Source of the DNA: Clostridium sp. 1001271B_151109_B4
GTDB lineage: Bacteria > Bacillota > Clostridia > Clostridiales > Clostridiaceae
DNA: 64,000 bases
Direction of reading: 5' to 3'
Assembly (NCBI RefSeq): GCF_015670405.1
Contig: NZ_JADPBQ010000006.1
Location: 60,361 to 124,360, forward strand
Positions 42,535 to 51,980 of this stretch are shown here, piece by piece (position 1 is the first letter of the stretch; the number at the start of each line of letters is the position of its first letter). Under the pieces are notes generated by a model. The model had not been told where the DNA came from. It made no database searches and was given only the letters and a program-made list of their open reading frames with translations. A program made the position numbers and the translations under genes.

Positions 42535-44124
42535 ATGATTAAGATTTTTAGTAAGAAAAGTATAAGTATTATGGCAATGATAATATTTGTTATATCAATA
42601 TTAACTGGTTGCGGTTCTAATAATAGTGATAATGCAAATAGTTATAAAGAAAATTCAAGTAATAGCAAAGAAATTACTGTAGCAGTAACTAGTTTTGCTG
42701 ATACATTGGAGCCAACAGAACAGTATTTTAGTTGGGTTGTTTCAAGATATGGAGTTGGAGAAACTTTAATTAGATTTGATGAAAATGGTGAATTAGAACC
42801 TTGTCTTGCGGAAAATTGGGAAGTAAGTGAAGATGGATTAACTTGGAGTTTGAAAATACGTGAAAATGTTAAATTTTCTAATGGTGATGATATGACAGTA
42901 GAGCTAGTTAAAGCTTCTCTAGAAAGAACTTTTGAATTAAGTAATCGTGCGATATCTTTTTTTGAACCAGAATCTATTATAGTAGATGGTCAAATATTAA
43001 AAATTACAACAAAAGAGCCAGTTGCAAACTTAGCTGGAAGTTTAGCAGACCCACTTTTTTTAATTGTAAATACAAACGTTGATACTGATTCATTTGCAAT
43101 GAAAGGGCCTATTTGTACAGGACCTTATGCAGTACAAACATTTAATCCAACTCAATACTGTGAAGTAGTTAAAAATGAATATTATTGGGATGGGGAAGTT
43201 CCATTAGATAAAGTAACTTTTAAATGTATTGATGATCAAACAACACGTTCTATGGCACTTCAAACAGGTGAAGTAGAAATAGCGTATAATTTAAAAACTG
43301 AAAATTTAATTGATTTTGAAAATAATGATGAATTTGAAATACAAGAGCTAGATTCTTTACGTACAACATATTCATTTATGAAGCAAAATGGTTTCTTAAA
43401 AGATAAAGCTCTTCGTCAAGCTATAATACGTGCACTTGATAAAGAAACATATTGTAATATTTTATTAGAAGGAGGAGCAAGTGCTGGTAAAACCCCAGTT
43501 CCACCAACACTAGATTTTGGCTTTGATGAATTAAATGATGAAAATTCATATGATGTTGAAGGTGCAAAACAATTATTGTTAAATGGTGGATATATTGATA
43601 TTGATGGAGATGGTTTTGTAGAAACTCCTAATGGTGAAAAACTTGAATTAAATTTTGTTATATATACAAGTAGGGAAGAATTAAATGTATATGCGCAAGC
43701 AACTCAAGCAAGTTTAAAAGAAGTAGGTATTAATGTTAAGCTTAATACTGTAAGTTATGAAACATTGCTTGATATGAGAGATTCAGGAAATTTTGATATG
43801 CTAATTTGGAATGTATTAGTTGCAAATACAGGAGATCCAGAAAAGTATTTAAGAGAAAATTGGTATAGTACATCTACATCGAATCAAACTAGGTATAGTA
43901 ATCCGGAAGTAGATAAGTTATTAGATGAATTATCTACAACATTTGATGATAATAAAAGAAAAGAGTTAATTATTGATATTCAGCAATTAATTATGGATGA
44001 TGCAGCAACAATTTTCTTTGGATATGAAACAACATATTTAATATCTTCTAAGAAAGTAACTGGCGTAACAATGTATCCTATGGATTATTATTGGCTTACA
44101 AAAGATATTAAGTTAGTAGAATAA
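42535..44124 (+). CDS. NikA-type substrate-binding lipoprotein
   Basis: A 529-residue extracellular solute-binding protein, family 5. It has a lipoprotein signal with lipobox SILTGC (Cys26), so it is anchored outside the membrane. The mature domain shows NikA/DppA features: EPCLAENWEVSEDGLTWSL, FSNGDDMTVELVKASLER, TGPYAVQTFNP, LRQAIIRALDKE, and a C-terminal DAATIFFGYETTYLI. The nickel-type members bind free or chelated metal ions; the residues that decide the ligand cannot be read from sequence alone. The B12 riboswitch favours cobalt. Confidence 0.9.
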   Translation: MIKIFSKKSISIMAMIIFVISILTGCGSNNSDNANSYKENSSNSKEITVAVTSFADTLEPTEQYFSWVVSRYGVGETLIRFDENGELEPCLAENWEVSEDGLTWSLKIRENVKFSNGDDMTVELVKASLERTFELSNRAISFFEPESIIVDGQILKITTKEPVANLAGSLADPLFLIVNTNVDTDSFAMKGPICTGPYAVQTFNPTQYCEVVKNEYYWDGEVPLDKVTFKCIDDQTTRSMALQTGEVEIAYNLKTENLIDFENNDEFEIQELDSLRTTYSFMKQNGFLKDKALRQAIIRALDKETYCNILLEGGASAGKTPVPPTLDFGFDELNDENSYDVEGAKQLLLNGGYIDIDGDGFVETPNGEKLELNFVIYTSREELNVYAQATQASLKEVGINVKLNTVSYETLLDMRDSGNFDMLIWNVLVANTGDPEKYLRENWYSTSTSNQTRYSNPEVDKLLDELSTTFDDNKRKELIIDIQQLIMDDAATIFFGYETTYLISSKKVTGVTMYPMDYYWLTKDIKLVE

Positions 44125-44135
44125 AGGAGATTAAT

Positions 44136-44924
44136 ATGCTAAAAATAGAGAATTTATCTATAAACTACGATAACAATAAAAAGGTTGCAGTAGATAAATT
44201 TAATCTTTCAATGGAAAAGGGAGAGATTATAAGTATAGTCGGTGAGAGTGGGAGTGGAAAAAGTACTGTTATTAAGTCAATATTAGGAGTATTATCTGCT
44301 TCTGGTGAAATAAGTGGAGGAAAAATAATATTTGAGGGTGAATCACTTATAGGAAAAGCAAAAGAGGACTTAAGAAAATTAAGAGGAACTAAAATTTCAA
44401 TGATTTTTCAAGAGTGTGCTGGAACATTAAATCCAATAAGGAAAATAGGAAAGCAGTATGTAGAATATATACGCAATCATTCACAAATGAATAAAAAAGA
44501 GGCATGGAATCTTGCAGTTAATATGTTAGAAAAAATGAGACTTCCTGACGGAGAAAATATAATGAACAGTTATCCTTATCAATTAAGTGGAGGAATGTGT
44601 CAAAGAGTAGGTATTGCTATTGCAATGACTTTCAAACCAGTTTTACTATTAGCAGATGAGCCAACAAGTGCATTAGATCTAACTAATCAAGCCCAAATTG
44701 TAAGGCAAATGATGGAGTTAAGAAGAGAATATAATACATCTATTATATTAGTTACACATAATATTGGGATAGCTACATATATGGCAGATAAAATAATTGT
44801 TATGAAGGATGGTAAGGTTATGGATTATGGTACAAAAGAAGATTTGTTATATAATTCTAAAAGTGATTATACTAAAGAATTACTAAATTCAATACCTGAA
44901 ATGGAAGGAGAAAGTTTTGTTTAA
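44136..44924 (+). CDS. NikD-type ABC transporter ATPase
   Basis: A 262-residue ATPase. Walker A GESGSGKST, Q-loop IFQECAGTLNP, signature LSGGMCQR, Walker B LLLADEPTSALD and switch His in LVTHNIG are intact. It powers the importer with the second ATPase. The ATG follows AAGGAG, 11 bp after the lipoprotein gene, and its end overlaps the next gene by 8 bp. Confidence 0.92.
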   Translation: MLKIENLSINYDNNKKVAVDKFNLSMEKGEIISIVGESGSGKSTVIKSILGVLSASGEISGGKIIFEGESLIGKAKEDLRKLRGTKISMIFQECAGTLNPIRKIGKQYVEYIRNHSQMNKKEAWNLAVNMLEKMRLPDGENIMNSYPYQLSGGMCQRVGIAIAMTFKPVLLLADEPTSALDLTNQAQIVRQMMELRREYNTSIILVTHNIGIATYMADKIIVMKDGKVMDYGTKEDLLYNSKSDYTKELLNSIPEMEGESFV

Positions 44925-45873
44925 TAAATGCGATGTAATATTAGAGGTGAATAATATTTCTAAACAATTCAAAGCTTCTAGAAATAGAATGTTAACGGCT
45001 TGCGATGATATAAACCTTCAAGTTTTAAAGGGAAAAACACTAGGGATAGTTGGGGAAAGTGGTTGCGGAAAGTCTACTCTAGCAAGAATATTAATTCAAT
45101 TAGAAAATCCTACTTGTGGTGAAATTATTTTTGAAGGGAAAAATATTTTGTTTTTTAATAAAAAAGAAAAAAGGAATAATCGCAAAAAAATACAGATGGT
45201 CTTTCAGGATCCATTGGCATCTTTTAATCCTAAGATGAAAATAATTGATATTTTAACGGAACCACTTTTAAACTTTGGAATGATTAGTAAAAAAGATAAA
45301 GAAGAAAAAGCACTTAAACTTCTTGAAATGGTAGAACTTTCATCAGAAATATTATATAGATATCCACATAATTTAAGTGGAGGACAAAGACAGCGTATTG
45401 GTATTGCAAGGGCTTTATCTCTTGAGCCAGAAATATTAATTTGTGATGAATCTACATCTGCACTTGATGTTTCTGTTCAAAATAAAATTATTAAATTGTT
45501 AGTTAAATTACAGAAAGAAAAAGGAATAAGCATAATATTTATATGTCATGATATTGCTTTAATAAAAGCTTTTTCACATCAAATTGCAGTTATGTATTTA
45601 GGAAATATAGTTGAGAAAATACCGAGTGACCAAGTTGGGAAGAATTCGCTTCATCCATATACTAACATGTTATTAGAATCATTATTTTCAATTAATATGG
45701 ATAAAAATAAAGAAATAAAAGCTATTGAAGGTGAAATAGTTAGTGCAATTGATATTAAAGAAGGTTGTGCATTTGCAAGACGATGTAAGTATTGTAAAGA
45801 AATATGTAAGATAGAAAAACCTAAATTGAAAGAAATTACTCAGAATCATGAAGTTGCATGTCATTTATTTTAG
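44917..45873 (+). CDS. NikE-type ABC transporter ATPase
   Basis: A 318-residue ATPase with Walker A GESGCGKST, Q-loop VFQDPLASFNP, signature LSGGQRQRIG, Walker B ILICDESTSALD and switch His in FICHDIA. The C-terminal extension (about 265-318) is the oligopeptide/dipeptide transporter domain with cysteines CAFARRCKYCKEICK, which in related ATPases can bind an iron-sulfur cluster. It starts at TTG 44917 behind AAGGAG and overlaps the previous gene. A strong terminator follows. Confidence 0.92.
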   Translation: MFNKCDVILEVNNISKQFKASRNRMLTACDDINLQVLKGKTLGIVGESGCGKSTLARILIQLENPTCGEIIFEGKNILFFNKKEKRNNRKKIQMVFQDPLASFNPKMKIIDILTEPLLNFGMISKKDKEEKALKLLEMVELSSEILYRYPHNLSGGQRQRIGIARALSLEPEILICDESTSALDVSVQNKIIKLLVKLQKEKGISIIFICHDIALIKAFSHQIAVMYLGNIVEKIPSDQVGKNSLHPYTNMLLESLFSINMDKNKEIKAIEGEIVSAIDIKEGCAFARRCKYCKEICKIEKPKLKEITQNHEVACHLF

Positions 45874-45918
45874 AATTAGTAGTTGCTGTTTAATATGTAA
45901 ATAAAATTCACTAAAACA

Positions 45919-45966
45919 TAAAAATTAATCTCTCAAATAGAAATTATTTGTGAGATTAATTTTTAT
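45919..45966 (+). terminator. Terminator of the importer operon
   Basis: AAAAATTAATCTC-TCAAATA pairs with TATTTGTGAGATTAATTTTT around a five-base loop. Confidence 0.88.
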
Positions 45967-46045
45967 AATATTATATGGAGATATGTTTTAAATTAATATA
46001 CTATAATTAGTGATTAAAATAAGTTATAAAAGAGGAGAAAATTTA

Positions 46046-47368
46046 ATGGATATGACAAAAGGTAGCATAGGAAAAAGTCTTATTTTATTTGCTATACCGT
46101 TATTACTATCAAGTATTATTCAGCAAATGTACAATACTGTAGATTTACTTTTTGTTGGAAATATATTAGGTAAGAATGCGGCAGCTGCTGTAGGAGCAAG
46201 TTCTATGCTTATTACATGCATTATAGGATTTTTTTCAGGAATCGCAGTAGGAACAAATGTAATATTGGCAAGAATATTTGGTACAGGAGATAAAAATAAA
46301 TTTAAAAATGGAATGCATACAGCAGTAACTATAGCTTTGATTGGTGGAGTTGTGCTCACATTTGTAGGTATAATAGGTTCAGAATTCTTCTTAAAGTTAA
46401 TGAATACACCAGATGAAATAATGAATTCAGCACTTGAATATATTAGAATTTATTTCATTTCTATACCATCTATGCTTACATATAATATGGCATCTGGAAT
46501 TATTAGAGCATCAGGAAATTCACGTATCCCGATGATTTCACAATTTATAGGAGGGCTAACAAATATAGTTGCAAATACACTATTTGTTCTAATATTAGGA
46601 TTAGGGATAAAAGGTGCTGCCTGGGCAACATTTTTCTCACAAACTACAGCAGCTATTTTAGTAATGCTATATATAATTAAAGATAAAAGAGATTTTAATT
46701 TAAATTTAAGGGATTTAAAGGTAGACAATAGAATACTTTCACAAATTGCAATTGTTGGAATTCCGGCTGGAGTACAGACATTAGTAATATCGTTATCTAA
46801 TGTAGTAGCTCAATCATATATTAATTCGCTTGATATAGATTCTATAGCGGCATTCACGGCATATTTTAAAGTTGAATTATTTTTATATTATCCGATACTT
46901 GCAATGGGACAAGCAATTATGACATTTACTGGCCAGAATATTGGGGCAAATAAAATTTTACGAGTAAAAAAAGGAACAAAATTATGTATTATATTTGGAA
47001 TTATATTAACATTTATAAACTCAAGATTATTATTATGGAGTGGGGAAACCTGGTTTGGATTATTTAATAATGATAATATTGTTATAAATAAGGGGATAGA
47101 AATAATATCAATAACTTTCCCATTTTATTTCTTATATGTTATTTTAGAAGTTTTATCAGCTTCTATTAGAGGTATGGGAAAATCAATTCAGCCTATGATA
47201 ATAATTTTAGTGAATATATGTCTTCTTAGAGTAATTTTATTATACTTTATTGTACCGTCAATGAATAGTATTAGGGGAGTAGCAATTACTTATCCAATTA
47301 CATGGTTAACTACATCAATATGCATGGTCATACTTTACAATAGAAATAAATATATTAACATAATTTAA
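46046..47368 (+). CDS. MATE family efflux transporter (1)
   Basis: A 440-residue multidrug and toxin extrusion transporter with about 12 hydrophobic helices in two halves (each beginning GSIGKSLILFAIPLLLSSI; VDNRILSQIAIVGIPAGVQ). NTVDLLFVGNILG is the family's first-loop signature. The ATG at 46046 has GAGGAG 8 nt upstream, preferred to an earlier in-frame start at 46010. It exports cationic compounds using an ion gradient; the substrate is unknown. It precedes a GNAT gene by 19 bp. Confidence 0.92.
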   Translation: MDMTKGSIGKSLILFAIPLLLSSIIQQMYNTVDLLFVGNILGKNAAAAVGASSMLITCIIGFFSGIAVGTNVILARIFGTGDKNKFKNGMHTAVTIALIGGVVLTFVGIIGSEFFLKLMNTPDEIMNSALEYIRIYFISIPSMLTYNMASGIIRASGNSRIPMISQFIGGLTNIVANTLFVLILGLGIKGAAWATFFSQTTAAILVMLYIIKDKRDFNLNLRDLKVDNRILSQIAIVGIPAGVQTLVISLSNVVAQSYINSLDIDSIAAFTAYFKVELFLYYPILAMGQAIMTFTGQNIGANKILRVKKGTKLCIIFGIILTFINSRLLLWSGETWFGLFNNDNIVINKGIEIISITFPFYFLYVILEVLSASIRGMGKSIQPMIIILVNICLLRVILLYFIVPSMNSIRGVAITYPITWLTTSICMVILYNRNKYINII

Positions 47369-47387
47369 AGATGAGGAGGATTATTTT

Positions 47388-47894
47388 ATGGAATGCAAGA
47401 TAAGCATTAGAAATATAGGTATAGAAGAAGTACCTATTGCTCAAGAGTTCTTATTTAAAATGATAAGAAAATTATTTAACTATGATATAGACCCAATGTA
47501 TCATAATGATATTATAAATATGCAAGAATTTTATATAAATGAAAAAAGAAATACTATTATAGGGGCTTTTGATAGAGAAAATAATTTAGTTGGAACCATA
47601 GCTGTAAAACCATTTATCGATAGGTTTGACGTTATAAAGGGAAGGTACAAGCAGGATACAACAGCAGAAATAGGAAGATGCTATATAAATCAAGATTTAA
47701 GAAGGCAAGGAGTAGGGACTCTTTTATTCGACAGTATAGTTCAGTTTTGTAAAGAAAATGGTTATGAGGATATATACTTACATACTCATAGACATCTTCC
47801 AGGTGGATTTGATTTTTGGATAAAGAAAGGTTTTTTTATTATAGTAGAAGAAGATAATGAAGAGAAAACAGTTCATATGGTGAAAGGAATTTAA
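47388..47894 (+). CDS. GNAT family N-acetyltransferase
   Basis: A 168-residue acetyltransferase. The acetyl-CoA loop is CYINQDLRRQGVGTLLFDS (Q/R-x-x-G-V-G), with the preceding strand AEIGRCYI and the following YEDIYLHTHRHLPGGFDFW. The ATG follows GAGGAGG. Nineteen bp after a MATE exporter gene, suggesting one transcript and perhaps a shared detoxifying purpose, which is inference. Confidence 0.88.
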   Translation: MECKISIRNIGIEEVPIAQEFLFKMIRKLFNYDIDPMYHNDIINMQEFYINEKRNTIIGAFDRENNLVGTIAVKPFIDRFDVIKGRYKQDTTAEIGRCYINQDLRRQGVGTLLFDSIVQFCKENGYEDIYLHTHRHLPGGFDFWIKKGFFIIVEEDNEEKTVHMVKGI

Positions 47895-47992
47895 AAAATA
47901 AAATAATAGGCTATGCTATAGTATGAATATATAACCAATTAGATGAAAATTCATTAGAGAAACAATGAGATATTATAACAAATAGATATCCG

Positions 47993-48077
47993 TACCGTAT
48001 TATTCAAAAATGAATATGCGGTATTTTTTTATTAATCAATAAAAAAATAAGCTTTAAAATTTGAATAGTATGATATT
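47993..48077. repeat. MITE-like element, copy C (short, diverged)
   Basis: The left end TACCGTATTATTCAA starts a terminator hairpin with GAATATGCGGTA then TTTTTTT. The right end TTGAATAGTATGATA is its imperfect inverted repeat (12 of 15). Internal sequence is mostly lost (about 85 bp). It lies after the GNAT gene and supplies its terminator. Confidence 0.65.
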
Positions 48078-48141
48078 TACAAAATATGTTACAATTTATT
48101 TATATAGAGTATTAAATTATAATTTATAGTGGAGATAAGCA

Positions 48142-48490
48142 GTGATTATAAGAAGATATGAAACATCATATTGCAAGGAATTAGTGGAACTATTTTATAA
48201 TACATATGAGCAAGGTAAGGTATTTGAATTTTTGAAGAATGTATTGATGTCAAATGTAATTAGTAACTCTGTAAATGAAGAAATCGCTGAAAATAGATTT
48301 AATAAGGGAAAATGTTGCCTTTTTTGCAATCATGACAAAATATCTATTTGAACGTATGGGATTTAAACAAGAAAAAATTGGAGTTTCAGTTGCTATTACG
48401 GTTATTTTTACTAGTATTTTTTGTGCAAATAAAATTATTACTCAAATAAAAAGCTTAAAGATATTAAAGAGTAATTTATTAAAATATTAG
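48142..48490 (+). pseudogene. Decayed acetyltransferase fragment
   Basis: A GTG behind GTGGAG starts MIIRRYETSYCKELVELFYNT (partly), the usual N-terminus of a GNAT enzyme, but after about 22 residues the sequence no longer fits. The frame stops at 48351; an overlapping frame continues to 48490 with a hydrophobic segment (VAITVIFTSIFCANKII). It is probably a truncated, rearranged gene rather than functional protein. Confidence 0.4.
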
Positions 48491-48555
48491 TAGAAATATA
48501 AAATTTGAGAAGTAAAGAATGAATAAATTTTATAAAAAGATAACCTTGCAATAGA

Positions 48556-48587
48556 TTAACGAATAATATGAAAGAATTATTCGTTAA
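48556..48587. repeat. Perfect inverted repeat
   Basis: TTAACGAATAAT and ATTATTCGTTAA are a perfect 12-bp inverted repeat around ATGAAAGA. T-run is short, so it may be a weak terminator or a binding site. Confidence 0.5.
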
Positions 48588-48614
48588 ATTTGAAGTATTA
48601 AATAATACCAAAGT

Positions 48615-48642
48615 AATAAAAAGAGCACTTTATTGTGCTCTA
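48615..48642 (-). terminator. Terminator of the small exported protein
   Basis: On the minus strand GAGCACAATAAAGTGCTC is followed by TTTTTATTACTTT. The left arm includes the final codons and stop of the gene. Confidence 0.75.
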
Positions 48643-48959
48643 GGGTCAATAAAAACCTCTCCATTTCCAACTATGACTATCCTATAAGCAGGCTTAAGTG
48701 GAATTAAGTCATATCTATTTGAATTAGGTTCTAAGCGGATACTTTGAATTATAAGTTGATTTTCGTCATAAAGGGTTAAGAAAACAGCATTTTCTGATGA
48801 AACGTTCTGTACAAAATAAGTTTCATTTTCTGAAAAGTTAAAATCAGATGATTTATAAACGCCTTCTTTAAAGATATTTTTAGTAAATGCAGGTATTGAA
48901 ATAAATGTAGTAGATATTAATCCAATTAAAATCAGAAATATAGAAATATATTTTTTCAT
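48630..48959 (-). CDS. Small exported or anchored protein (109 aa)
   Basis: A 109-residue protein with an N-terminal hydrophobic signal (KKYISIFLILIGLISTTFISI) and a beta-rich extracytoplasmic domain (FNFSENETYFVQNVSSENAVF; RLEPNSNRYDLIPLKPAYRIVIVG). The ATG at 48959 has AAAGGAG upstream on the minus strand, preferred to a start six codons earlier. I do not recognise the family. It stands alone, with its terminator overlapping the stop codon. Confidence 0.65.
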   Translation of the reverse strand: MKKYISIFLILIGLISTTFISIPAFTKNIFKEGVYKSSDFNFSENETYFVQNVSSENAVFLTLYDENQLIIQSIRLEPNSNRYDLIPLKPAYRIVIVGNGEVFIDPRAQ

Positions 48960-49149
48960 AAAATAATCTCCTTTCAAGATTATTATGTGTAATACAAATG
49001 AGAATATTCAAGTTTAGAGTAGTGGATGGTAAGAATTAAAAAAGTTAAGGTTTTAATAGTGAAGAAAAAAGGATTTATAGAAGAGTTGATATACAAAATA
49101 TGGTATAATTGAGCTATAGATAAAATAAAAGGGGAAACGAGAGAGTACA

Positions 49150-51117
49150 ATGAGGTTGAATGTTGAACAAAGAAGAATAATTGAAAACAAACCTAATGGG
49201 CATGTACTAGTTAAAGGGGTAGCAGGTTCAGGAAAAACTACGGTAGCAGTACACAAAATACCATTTTTATTAAAAGATTATACTTATGAAAAAGATGATA
49301 AAATCCTTGTTATTACATATAACAAATCATTAATAAATTATATTAAATATATATATGAAGAAATAGAAAGAAATAAAGAAAATGAACAATTAACATTAGG
49401 AATATATGAAAGTGGAGATGAGGACAAGCTATATATAGAAACTATTGATAATATGATGTTTAAGTATTTTACTTCATATATTAAAGAGGAAAAGCTAGAA
49501 AAATTAAGAGTTGCTACTGAAAAGCAAATAAATAAAGCTATGGTAGATGCAATAGATGTAGTAAAAAAAGAGTATGAAAAAGTAAACGTATTAGATAGAA
49601 AGAATCTTACCTTTATTATAGAAGAAATAAGGTGGATGAAATCCTGTAATTATATAGACATTGAAGAATATCAAACAATTGATAGAATAGGAAGAATATC
49701 AAATAATAATGTGGAATCAACACATAAATTAAGAAAGAATTCTAAGATAAGAAAAGCTATTTTTGAAGTAATGATTCAATATAATGATAACTTAGAAAAA
49801 GAAAAGTTAGTTGATCTTCAAGATGTTGCATTAATGGCATTAAAGCAATCAAAAAAGGAAGTTGGAGAAAAATACACTCATATTATAGTTGATGAAACAC
49901 AAGATTTAACAAGAGTACAATTAGAGTTTATTAAAACATTATATATGAATAGAAGCTATTCTAGTATGTTATTTGTTTCAGATACAGCACAAAGCATTTA
50001 TCCAGAAGCTTGGCTTGTAAAGGGAAGAAGCTTTACTAGTATAGGGCTTGATATGACAGGGAAATCTACATCACTATCAAAGAGTTATAGAACAACAATG
50101 CAAATAGCATATGCAGCATATAGTTTAATTGAAGATGATAAAAATATCCTTGAGGATGATAATTTTGTAAAACCATCATTAATTGATAAACAAGGGGTTT
50201 ATCCAGTATATAGAGGATTTAAAAATAAAGTATCAGAAGCAGAATATATTGCTGAAACAATAGAAAATGAGCTAAAAAATAAGTATGACTATAAAGATAT
50301 TGCAATAATAAGTAAGTTTAAAAATCAGCTTAAGGATATTAAGATTTTCTTAGAAAAAAATAATATTCCTTATAGAGAGCTAAAAAGTAATGAAGAATTA
50401 GATTTTAATGAAGATTGTGTAAAACTTCTTACTATGCATTGTGCTAAGGGGTTACAGTTTAAGGCTGTTATAATAGCTGGACTTAATGATAAGATTATAC
50501 CTTCAAGAGATTTTGCAAATGAATTTGAAGATAGTGATTTTATTGAATCTATAGATAGAAGATTATTATATGTAGGAATGACTAGAGCTACAGAAGAATT
50601 ATTTTTAAGTAGTTATGGAAATCCATCTAAATTTATTAAAGATATAAGCTGTAAGTATTTAAGAATTAATTCTAAGTGTAATTTTAGAAAATTACATAGG
50701 ATTGATATTGATGAGTATTTATTTACTTATAAGATTGACGATATTTATAAAAATGAAGAAATCACTAGACAATGGATTATTAATGAACTTATGAAGAGAT
50801 ATGGATATCCTAGGGAGTTAATAGATGTTGAAGTTAAAGTTAATATAGAGGTTAAGGCTGAATTAGTTGATATTGTTGTATATATTTATGAAAATAAAGA
50901 TAAAGTACCATTTATCTTTATTAAGAGTAATAAATTAGGGACAGGAACAGATAATGAAATTAATCATCTTAAGATGTGTATGAATATTTTTGATACTGTT
51001 AAATATGGAATTGTTACTGATGGAAATGAAATTATAATTATTAATGATGATTTTAAAGAAGTTGATGATATTCCTTCTTTTAATAAGAGAATGATTAGTA
51101 GTGTAGATTTAGTATAA
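49150..51117 (+). CDS. UvrD-like helicase fused to degenerate HsdR_N-like domain
   Basis: A 655-residue protein. Residues 1 to about 500 are a superfamily 1 helicase: Walker A GVAGSGKTT (23-31), Walker B/motif II DETQD (248-252), motif IV-like SKSYRTTMQIA, LLTMHCAKGLQFKAVI (motif V region) and VGMTRATEEL (motif VI, about 475). Residues about 541-640 resemble the HSDR_N nuclease-fold domain of type I restriction subunits (RQWIINELMKRYGYPRELIDVEVK ... ELVDIVVYI), but the expected E-x-K is replaced (FIFIKSNK), so cleavage is unlikely. No methyltransferase or defence partner is adjacent. Role in DNA repair or defence is undetermined. Confidence 0.82.
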   Translation: MRLNVEQRRIIENKPNGHVLVKGVAGSGKTTVAVHKIPFLLKDYTYEKDDKILVITYNKSLINYIKYIYEEIERNKENEQLTLGIYESGDEDKLYIETIDNMMFKYFTSYIKEEKLEKLRVATEKQINKAMVDAIDVVKKEYEKVNVLDRKNLTFIIEEIRWMKSCNYIDIEEYQTIDRIGRISNNNVESTHKLRKNSKIRKAIFEVMIQYNDNLEKEKLVDLQDVALMALKQSKKEVGEKYTHIIVDETQDLTRVQLEFIKTLYMNRSYSSMLFVSDTAQSIYPEAWLVKGRSFTSIGLDMTGKSTSLSKSYRTTMQIAYAAYSLIEDDKNILEDDNFVKPSLIDKQGVYPVYRGFKNKVSEAEYIAETIENELKNKYDYKDIAIISKFKNQLKDIKIFLEKNNIPYRELKSNEELDFNEDCVKLLTMHCAKGLQFKAVIIAGLNDKIIPSRDFANEFEDSDFIESIDRRLLYVGMTRATEELFLSSYGNPSKFIKDISCKYLRINSKCNFRKLHRIDIDEYLFTYKIDDIYKNEEITRQWIINELMKRYGYPRELIDVEVKVNIEVKAELVDIVVYIYENKDKVPFIFIKSNKLGTGTDNEINHLKMCMNIFDTVKYGIVTDGNEIIIINDDFKEVDDIPSFNKRMISSVDLV

Positions 51118-51259
51118 ATAATATATTAAAAGTAGCCTCAATAATATATGTAATCCAATAAAAATGTATAGATGGTACTAAGTTAAATATATAGGAATTT
51201 TATTAAGGTATTTTGAATATATAATATGGAATTAATAAATAGTTTATTAGGAGAGAATT

Positions 51260-51556
51260 ATGAAGGAGACAGTAAGAGTAACCAAATGGGTTGCAGGAGG
51301 AATTGAAGCTTTATTAGGAATTCCAGTAATAGGTGCAAGTATAATAATAGGATTAGTGTGGGTACCATTAGCAGCTATGCTAGCATTCCATATTGTAAAT
51401 TTAGTATTATCAAAAAAAGAAGACTTGCCTATAACAGGTAGTATTTTAGGTATTGTAGGTAATGCACTTGGATGGATACCATTTTTAGGAATGATTATGC
51501 ATATTTTAACAGCTGTATTTGTAATGATGGAAGCTTATAAAACTAAAGTTGAGTAA
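51260..51556 (+). CDS. Small membrane protein (98 aa)
   Basis: A 98-residue protein with about three hydrophobic helices (GIPVIGASIIIGLVWVPLAAM; SILGIVGNALGWIPFLGMIM; ILTAVFVMMEAY). The ATG follows AGGAGAGAATT. It resembles the small DUF-type membrane proteins with a GWIPFLGMIMH motif that are widespread in Firmicutes. It has no evident operon partner; a decayed gene follows at once. Confidence 0.68.
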   Translation: MKETVRVTKWVAGGIEALLGIPVIGASIIIGLVWVPLAAMLAFHIVNLVLSKKEDLPITGSILGIVGNALGWIPFLGMIMHILTAVFVMMEAYKTKVE

Positions 51557-51560
51557 TATT

Positions 51561-51909
51561 GAGGGTAAAGAAAGAACCGTAGTTAGCGCTAGGGTTCTTT
51601 ATTATAATGTTGATGATAATTTAGATTATGAAAAAACCTTATTAAAGGAGTGGGGAGTAAGTAATTTAGAACTTGTTGAAGTTAAAGATAAAGAAAAAAT
51701 CTTTTATAGAATATGCCTATGATTTTGATGGGATAGTTATTTAATATCAAGAAATGACTAAAGATATTATAGAAAATCTTCCTAATTTAAAAATTATTTC
51801 ACTTCAAAGTATTGGATACAATAACGTAGATATAAAATCAGCAACAGAAAATAATTTACGTGTAACTAATGTTCCAGGATTTTGTACAGAATGAGGAGCT
51901 GAAAATAAA
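51561..51909 (+). pseudogene. Decayed D-2-hydroxyacid dehydrogenase gene
   Basis: Reading 51579 onward gives VVSARVLYYNVDDNLDYEKT and ELVEVKDKEK; after a frameshift near 51711 it continues EYAYDFDGIVI, stop, YQEMTKDIIENLPNLKII, SLQSIGYNNVDIKSATENN, RVTNVPGFCTE, stop. This is the N-terminal third of a D-isomer-specific 2-hydroxyacid dehydrogenase. One frameshift, at least two stops and loss of the NAD-binding and catalytic parts show it is dead. Confidence 0.85.
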
Positions 51910-51930
51910 ATTTTGAATGGATGAAAAGTA

Positions 51931-51980
51931 AATATACAAGCAGTTATAAAGAAAGTTTTATAACTGCTTGTATATTTTTC
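51931..51980 (+). terminator. Strong terminator after the decayed dehydrogenase
   Basis: AATATACAAGCAGTTATAAA pairs with TTTATAACTGCTTGTATATT, followed by TTTTC. Confidence 0.88.
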
